A DNA stretch of 64,000 bases, taken from positions 47,072,130 through 47,136,129 of the forward strand of contig OW388297.1 in NCBI GenBank assembly GCA_936450465.1, read 5' to 3'. Numbering within the stretch: position 1 is the first letter of the stretch; the number at the start of each line of letters is the position of its first letter. Positions 57,786-64,000 of this stretch are shown here, piece by piece. This stretch comes from Gibbula magus (Eukaryota > Mollusca > Gastropoda > Trochida > Trochidae). The position numbers and the translations under genes were made by a program. The notes under the pieces are model-generated. The model ran no database searches. It was not told where the DNA came from and saw nothing but the letters and a program-made list of their open reading frames with translations.

Positions 57786-58667
57786 TATGTCATTTTGAAA
57801 ATATACGTCAGGTCTTAATGTGTTTTGCAAACTTAGTCACAGCGATAAGAACTATTTCCATGATTATAATTATACTCGTATCATTTAAATTTTACATCAT
57901 TTATAAAGGTCAAACATGCAAATTTATACATTTTAGGTGGGGGAACTATTGCGTTAGAAAAAGATCATACACATCAGTGCTTTAATTCTAATAAATCTGA
58001 ATCATCTGCAACAATTATTGAATTGTCCAACGTTTTTGGACGTGTTGCCAAATTAAAAAGTTCATTCAATATATAAATTTCACAAACTGCATACTTACAC
58101 ATAGTACGTGTCAAGTATATATAGCGTGTAGAAAGGTTATCCAATTTAAATTGAGAAACTATGACATAACAAAAAAAATAGAATACTCTTAATTGGCATC
58201 TGCAAACTCAGGTTACTATGTGTAAGCTTTAAATTAGAGTTATGTTCGCGTGTCTCTTTAAGCAAGAGAATCAGCCCTTTTAAATGTACAAGACAGTCCA
58301 ACAAATACTTGCTTATCTCGTGCACAGATTATATCATAGTGGTGGCCTTTAAAAATTCAAGCAAATCGTCTAATTGTCTCATTTCAAATTCTACTGTTTT
58401 ACATACTACTTACGTGTGATTTAATTTCAAGTCACGTATAGAAAGGTCAGAGAGGGATGTTTATAACGACAAGGAGGAGGGATAACAGTGGGAAGCCAAT
58501 AAATGACTGTCAACATGATCATCAACGACACCACATTATAATAATAACCATAATGTTATACATTTGCCAAATTGATCAATTAAACCGAAATAATTACTGG
58601 TGTTTTGTGTATAATATAAGATGTGAAGTGATGCCAAGCTTTTAAACAGAGAAGATTGAATGCAGAG

Positions 58668-58725
58668 ATGTTGTTGGGACGAGATTTCACAATACTGGTG
58701 CTGTATTTAGTAACCTCAGAGACTG
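58668..58725 (+). CDS. Protease B exon 1 (signal peptide)
   Basis: Same length and phase as copy A exon 1; donor G|GTAAGT. More diverged from copy A than exons 2 and 3. Confidence 0.8.
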
Positions 58726-59716
58726 GTAAGTACAATTCAAGTAATTTAGAGGAAATATTTTGGGATATTTGGAGCTCAAAATTTAAAAGAAATGTATATT
58801 ATATATTTCCAAATATATATATATGTCCATTATTTAAATACCTATCTGTTGAGTAGAACTACTATGACTGCCTCCTCTTAGGCATGCTTAATGCAACCTT
58901 TAACACAGACGAAACTGTGAGTAGAGGTAGAAATAGAGTAGGAATGCATAAAATCCCTACCCAACTCCTGCCACAAAATCTATTTGGTGGCCAATTCTGG
59001 GACACACATTTTTTTGAATGCCGGCACACCACATTTCAGCTCGTTTGGGCATGGTTCGCAAACGACGTCGCTGGAAGCTGCAAAGGTGACGTTGTTTCAC
59101 ATGAACAGACGAGTCCCAATTCAACATTCACATTGCAAATTGTGGACTGGCTTAACTTACAACCATAGCGTTGGCATATAAGTTGCTCTTGGACATTGAT
59201 AGGTTCAAAGTAACTTAATGACGTCATTGACAATGTCGTCATTCTATTTTTTCATACTAAGCCAACAGAAGCTTCATTGTACAAGACGACTATGCACGTT
59301 AATTACGACGCGAAATATAACAACAGTAACAGTGTAACCTGTTAAAAAATTTATACTGGGGTAAATATAATAAAACGTGATAAAATGTAATAGAAAAGTA
59401 GGCTTTAAATTTTTTCGGACTGTGGTAAAATTTAGAATTTTTTGAAAGTGCGGTAATTATAAATATAATATAGCATGAGGTAAAATGCAACAATCTGACC
59501 TTTTAAAATGTAATCTTTGATACTTATTGTTTATTACGATTGACGTTGTAACAGACTCACTTACGAATCAAGACTAGTTAAACCAAGAATATGCGAGGTT
59601 GAAGTGTATACGTTTATGCACACTCTCAGTAAGGGGAAATATTCGGAATAAATATGACATGCACATTATAAAATCTGAAGTAAAAAATGTATATCTTTGT
59701 ATTTTGTTACATGCAG

Positions 59717-59990
59717 CTGGGGTAGTGATGCGTTGATTAAAGCATGAACTGAAAAATGGAATCAATCATGAACGACAGAAAGTAGAAGGACGTGAAGTGA
59801 AAAGTGGATTGAAACATGAGATGAAGAGAGTCTTGGGAGGAAGACTAGCCAAGGAGGGGGAGTTCCCCTTTCTGGTGTCCCTCTGGTACATGCCCGACAA
59901 CGCCTTCACCAACAACACCAACATGCATCACTTGTGTGGAGGGGCCCTCGTGGATCCTAGCTGGGTCCTTACAGCCGCCCACTGCTTCGA
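59717..59990 (+). pseudogene. Protease B exon 2, with premature TGA
   Basis: Acceptor TACATGCAG, donor CTTCGA|GTAAGG. TGA at 59734-59736. Downstream of the stop only about four substitutions separate it from copy A over 225 bases. Confidence 0.85.
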
Positions 59991-60039
59991 GTAAGGTCTT
60001 AGTACTGTTTGTTTGCTAATATGAATCATGTAGATATAG

Positions 60040-60275
60040 ATGCTTTTAGAATCCTAGCTGGGTCCTTACAGCGGTCCACTGCTTCGAGTAAGGTCTTAGT
60101 ACTGTTTGCTTGTTTGCTTATGCGAATCATGTAGATATAGACGCTTTTAGGATCCTAGCTAGGTCCTTACTACCAGCCACCGCTTCGGGTAAGGCCTTAG
60201 AATAATCTGATTGTTTGTTTATAAGAAACCATGGTGTGTTGTCGGTGTTCATATGGATCCTAGCCGGGCAGGGTC
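60040..60275 (+). repeat. Exon 2 end plus splice donor amplified in intron 2 of protease B
   Basis: Copies of the exon-end block lie at about 60054 and 60153, plus a worn one near 60250. The real one is at 59957. They match particular units of copy A (the CTAGGTCCTTACTACCAGCC variant is in both), so the array predates the duplication or was copied by gene conversion. Confidence 0.82.
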
Positions 60276-60804
60276 ACTCACTGCTTCTAGGAATAAAAAG
60301 ATTTAATATCTTTGTGGGAAAGATACTTAAAAAGATAAGAATTATTGTGTCGTTGACTGCTTATGTTCCATCTTTGAGCTGTACAGTGGCACTTAACAAC
60401 GAACTGACGGTACAAACGGTGATAAAAGGGTCAATCAAAAAGTTTTAAACCCTACCGGTACACGAAAATAGCAACCACAATTGTTCGATGTTCCTGAAAA
60501 GAAATGCCACTTTCACAAGCTAACCGAAAGATTTTTTCGTCTATCCGCACCACATTGCACACTGGAACTTTTTTAAGTCATGTCGGGTAAGTTACTGCCA
60601 CGAAATGGAGAAAATCAAATTCTTCCAAATAAACAATCTAACTATCAAGAAATATCACAAATACATGGTCAAAACATAGGTACACCTTGCTAATCGTTAG
60701 GTCTACTAAAACTGGCATGTTTCTCTCGAATTAATGAAATTATTCTATGGAACTATTGACTCAGTTGTCAGTATAAGTTAACTGATTATTGGGCAATAAA
60801 TTGC

Positions 60805-60910
60805 CAGGGCCCTTCTTCTCGAAACGTTCGTAGCCCTACGAACTTCATAAGCCCATTCTTAACACATGTTCAAAGTTTTTAATTCTTAAGGCTACGAACG
60901 TAAAGCAACA
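60805..60910. repeat. Small palindromic repeat (MITE-like) in intron 2 of protease B
   Basis: GTTCGTAGCCCTACGAAC (about 60827-60844) is nearly a perfect hairpin, and GGCTACGAACG (60890) repeats an arm further on. GGGCCCTTCTTCTCGAAACG precedes it. Confidence 0.5.
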
Positions 60911-61341
60911 TGTATTGATTTTCAGTTGTCAGCATAAGTAAACTGGTTATTGGACAGCAAAATACGAGGATTGTTATAAAGATAATGCCCAGCAAGCATA
61001 GAAGTGTGTGGAATTATTCAATCCTATGATACAACTTGGTTTTTTTAATCAAAGACAGATAATAACACTATATTTATAGTTCCTACGGCTAGGATTCATT
61101 AAGTTCTTGTTCTTATAAGTGGCAAAATTTTATTTTCATTCGGTAACATACCAATTAAGGTATCGCTTAAAACTTTTCAGCCATCCCTCGTATGTCCTTT
61201 TAATGTACTTGGGGAGTATCAGTATCTGATACACTAAAACTGATCATGTTAGCAAAACAAGAATAATTTCTTATATGAATATAGCATTATTGAACCTCTT
61301 GTCTTATGCCTGCTAACATGAAAATGTTTCGAATATTTCAG

Positions 61342-61475
61342 CAAGAACCTGCTCCAGGGAAGCGAGAATATGAGCAACTGGAAAGTAGTGGTGGGCAAAT
61401 ATAACCAACTTCGTGAAGAACCCAACAATCAGATAAAGCGTATTGAAGAGGTTCACAGACACACAGAGTACGAAA
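61342..61475 (+). CDS. Protease B exon 3
   Basis: Acceptor AATATTTCAG, donor CGAAA|GTAAGT. Almost identical to copy A except at the 3' end (IKRIEEVHRHTEYE against IKLIEEIHVYKDYK). Confidence 0.82.
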
Positions 61476-62096
61476 GTAAGTTACGTGTCGTACGAATCGA
61501 TGTACATTATGTGCAATATGATATTTTGTAATACCTTCTGCGTGATAAAGAGACAGGCAGAGATACAAACATATTTGTTTAGAGTGTCGCAAGTCAGTTA
61601 CATGAAGATACACAAACATTTTAAGCATCCACTAATTAATACAAAACGACATCTAGCCATTAATATAACAATAAGAACATTAATTAAATCTGAAACTTAC
61701 ATGTTAAAACAGAGTACAATATTCTTATTTCAGCGCGTTATAATATATAAAATAACATACAAACATGTATACATATCACTAAAAATGAAAATACAACATT
61801 ATTTTAATATGATAACTGTAAAAGACGTAAGATATAAGTAAGACATTTACTTCCTCATAGAATCCGACCTCGTTCCTTTGTAGATGTTTAGATTCGGAGA
61901 TATCGAATATCCATGTACACGTGCCAGAAGATAAATGAACCTGATGAACTAGAAATAGAAATGAATTATTGTAATTAAATGCGTTAATCTAAGATTATTC
62001 ATCTCTCTGTAAGATGTTTGTTATATGTACCTCAAAACATTTATTCTTGTTGCATTTTTCTGCTAGTTTATTCATTGTCTTTGTTCAAAATTCCAG

Positions 62097-62258
62097 TTGT
62101 TGACTTTAATGTGCTCAATGACGTAGCACTGCTGAAACTCGAAACACCTGTTGACATGAACAATGACTGGGTGGGTCTCATCAACCCGGATTCGAACCCC
62201 AACATTGCGGTCCCTGGTGCTGACTGTTACGTGGTTGGATGGGGCCAAGTCGCAGAGT
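62097..62258 (+). CDS. Protease B exon 4 (catalytic Asp)
   Basis: Acceptor AATTCCAG, donor GAGT|GTAAGT. LNDVALLKLETPVDMN and DCYVVGWGQV are intact. The first 20 bases differ strongly from copy A and the rest is close. Confidence 0.82.
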
Positions 62259-62379
62259 GTAAGTAGTTTTAAGTTGCATGACAATGTTACAAAATGTGGG
62301 GTACTGCATTTACCGACCACTAATAAATACCAACATTATCCCTTATCTAGCACAAACTAACCCTTAAAAGATCGTCGAC

Positions 62380-62720
62380 ACGAAACTAATACCCCCATTC
62401 CACTGAGCATACGCGCCATTGCGATCGATGTTGGTCTCTCGATGGTGCAATCTCTCACTCACTCCCACTGACATCGCAATGAAATCTTGAAAAGATCCCT
62501 GTGTCCGCAAAAAGTATCTCCCTCACTCGTCATGGGTCGCATATTGTCACAGATGGTTTTGCGAATTCGATTGTCTGTTTTAAAAGATCTAGCTTCTGCG
62601 ATCGATGCGACTGATGTTGTGCTCGCAAATTCGTTCGTAAGGCGCTCGTATTGGTCTCAATGGGATCTTGGTACGGTCGTTTGTCAGTCGCATGAACTCA
62701 CAACTTAACAGTGTCAACTT
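62380..62720 (+). repeat. Dispersed repeat in intron 4 of protease B, related to 52000-52300
   Basis: CATTCCAC, GCGATCGATGTTGGTCTC, CATGGGTCGCATATTG and GATTGTCTG.TTAAAA blocks match the left arm of the inverted repeat in intron 4 of copy A. Only one arm is visible here. Confidence 0.6.
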
Positions 62721-64000
62721 GCATTACATTCGCACTATTTTTTCACTGGTGAACAAATAGTGCAATCAGTTGCGAGGGCTCTGAAACACAAGTACAATCC
62801 CAAAGTTACTGCATTTTTTAGCGATGTTTTAATGCGGTATTTTTCTTTCTTGGACAACTGTACCTTGTCCCTGTCAACATTATCTCAGAACACGATTTAA
62901 AAAGTTTGTATTACATTTGTTCATAGTAACCTGTACGACACCCATATATGCAGGTTCGCTGCAACCTGTCGGTGAATAAAAAACCGTTTTCCATTATACC
63001 CTTATCCTAAAACAAAAATGTTCTACTAAAAATCTTGGTTCATAAATGTACACGGTGACTTCAAAGATAGGTACCGTTTTGAGAGTTTACTGAAACAAAA
63101 TGAGTTGACAATAAAGGATTTGAAGCTATTTAGATGTCAAAAATGTTATTCTCAGTAATGAAATAACACAGTTACACTACATTTGAGCAGCATTTCAAAT
63201 TTAAAGTGTTTGATTGAAAAAAACAGCAATAAAAATGGGTTTAAGTGTGTGTTTTTTCCTGAAATATGACACCACAAAGATCCCTTGTCTTGAGTTATCA
63301 TCGGAGTCTATGGGAAAATTAGTCAAGCGTGAAATTTTCTATTATTTGTAGTATTTAACCTTTTTATGTAAATATATTACTGAGAACATGAAAGTCCTTC
63401 CCTTGATTAGTTTTTAAAGCATATGGTAGCGTGTTTTTTCCCCAGTATGACACAGTATGCAACTTATTTCCCCCCATAAATCACCCAAATTCAAGCTTAT
63501 TTTATGGGTATAATTGTTTTCTTTCCCATAAGTAATGCTGTATTCAGAAAAATTCATAACTGCAATTATTACTCCTTAAACAACATCTAACTTTGTCAAA
63601 AATGGTCAATACAAATGGTTTAATTGATATTTGAATTTCAAAATTGATGAGTCAGTAAATCCAGAAAAATCTTAAAACACCAGATGAGCATTCTTTCTTT
63701 TTGATAATACACAATTTTCGGTTACATCAAAAAAAGAATGATAAATGATACAAACACAAGGAATTAGGTAATGATTTATTACTTATTATTTAATACATTT
63801 TACATAATGGATGATACAGAAAGCCCAGGACACATAAAGGGGAGCAACTAGTAAGATCAACGTGAAGCGCACATAAAATACGAAAAAGTGCGATTTGTCA
63901 AATACACCATTACACTGAACTCAGCTGGCACTAAGCAACTTTAAATTCTTGTTGATTGTCTAACAGTCTGTTGTAGAAAGCTGCTTGTGTGAAAAGATCA
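62721..64000. other. Remaining intron 4 of protease B, nothing further recognised
   Basis: AT-rich. No match to exons 5 or 6 of copy A was found before the window ends. Confidence 0.5.

Larger units (their letters stand above)
57090..58745 (+). repeat. Segmental duplication, copy B (upstream of protease B, includes its exon 1)
   Basis: Partner of 42056-43780. The L2/CR1-like LINE at 57228-57785 interrupts it where copy A is intact. Conserved non-coding blocks before exon 1 match those of copy A. Confidence 0.85.
58668..62258 (+). pseudogene. Trypsin-like serine protease, copy B (exons 1-4 in window, stop in exon 2)
   Basis: Exons 58668-58725, 59717-59990, 61342-61475 and 62097-62258 have the same lengths (58, 274, 134, 162) and phases as copy A, with GT-AG borders. 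Exon 1 gives MLLGRDFTILVLYLVTSET. In exon 2 the codon matching Gly26 of copy A is TGA (59734-59736), seven codons into the exon, before the activation site. Beyond it the frame is clean: MKR-VLGG, LTAAHC, LNDVALLKL and CYVVGWGQV. Exons 5 and 6 would lie past 64000 by analogy with copy A, so completeness is unknown. It is probably a young pseudogene, unless another first exon or an internal start is used; the latter would lack a signal peptide. Confidence 0.85.

Noticed and set aside
58884..59168. Open frame of 94 codons in intron 1 of protease B
   Set aside because: No motif, no splice sites matching the protease phases and no counterpart in copy A; probably chance or an unknown repeat.
59734..59736. 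Selenocysteine TGA in protease B
   Set aside because: The position is a Gly codon in the propeptide of copy A, with no functional cysteine there; a nonsense mutation is simpler.

Overview
The window is from an animal nuclear genome that is AT-rich, intron-rich and heavily loaded with transposons. The tRNA-derived SINE, the Penelope-like elements, the tandem-core repeats with CCCCCGC-type ends and the L2/CR1-type LINE tails are all typical of molluscs, and a bivalve is my best guess. This is an inference from repeat style; no species marker was found.

From 1 to 21 kb the window is a transposon graveyard. It holds several copies of tandem-core (pearl/HINE-like, probably Helentron-derived) elements, two Penelope-like retroelements (one per strand), hammerhead-ribozyme motifs, and a broken hAT transposase. 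The nesting can be read directly: a minus-strand Penelope element (8.33-17.2 kb) is split by two tandem-core elements (10099-14336 and 14752-15941), and the first of these is itself split by the hAT element (10576-14060). Removing the two tandem-core elements rejoins the Penelope reading frame exactly. This fixes their ends and shows insertion between two T residues without target duplication.

From 21 to 42 kb there is a gene-poor stretch. It contains a 3.7 kb minisatellite (58-bp unit, 1,286-bp higher-order repeat), a segment duplicated in tandem at 28-29 kb, diverged ~180-bp repeats marked by a TGTC...GTTAC motif, a Tc1/mariner-type MITE and a full-length SINE. No host gene was recognised here.

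From 42 to 64 kb there are two tandem, same-strand paralogues of a secreted trypsin-like serine protease. Copy A (43700-56123) is complete: six exons with consistent splice phases and 326 codons, carrying a signal peptide, a propeptide cut at R-VLGG, the His/Asp/Ser triad and the trypsin-type Asp in the S1 pocket. Copy B (58668 to beyond the window) has exons 1-4 of exactly the same lengths, but an in-frame TGA in exon 2. Its exons 5 and 6 would lie outside the window. The upstream regions of A and B form a segmental duplication, each copy hit by a different LINE. The end of exon 2, including its splice donor, has been amplified several times into the following intron in both copies.
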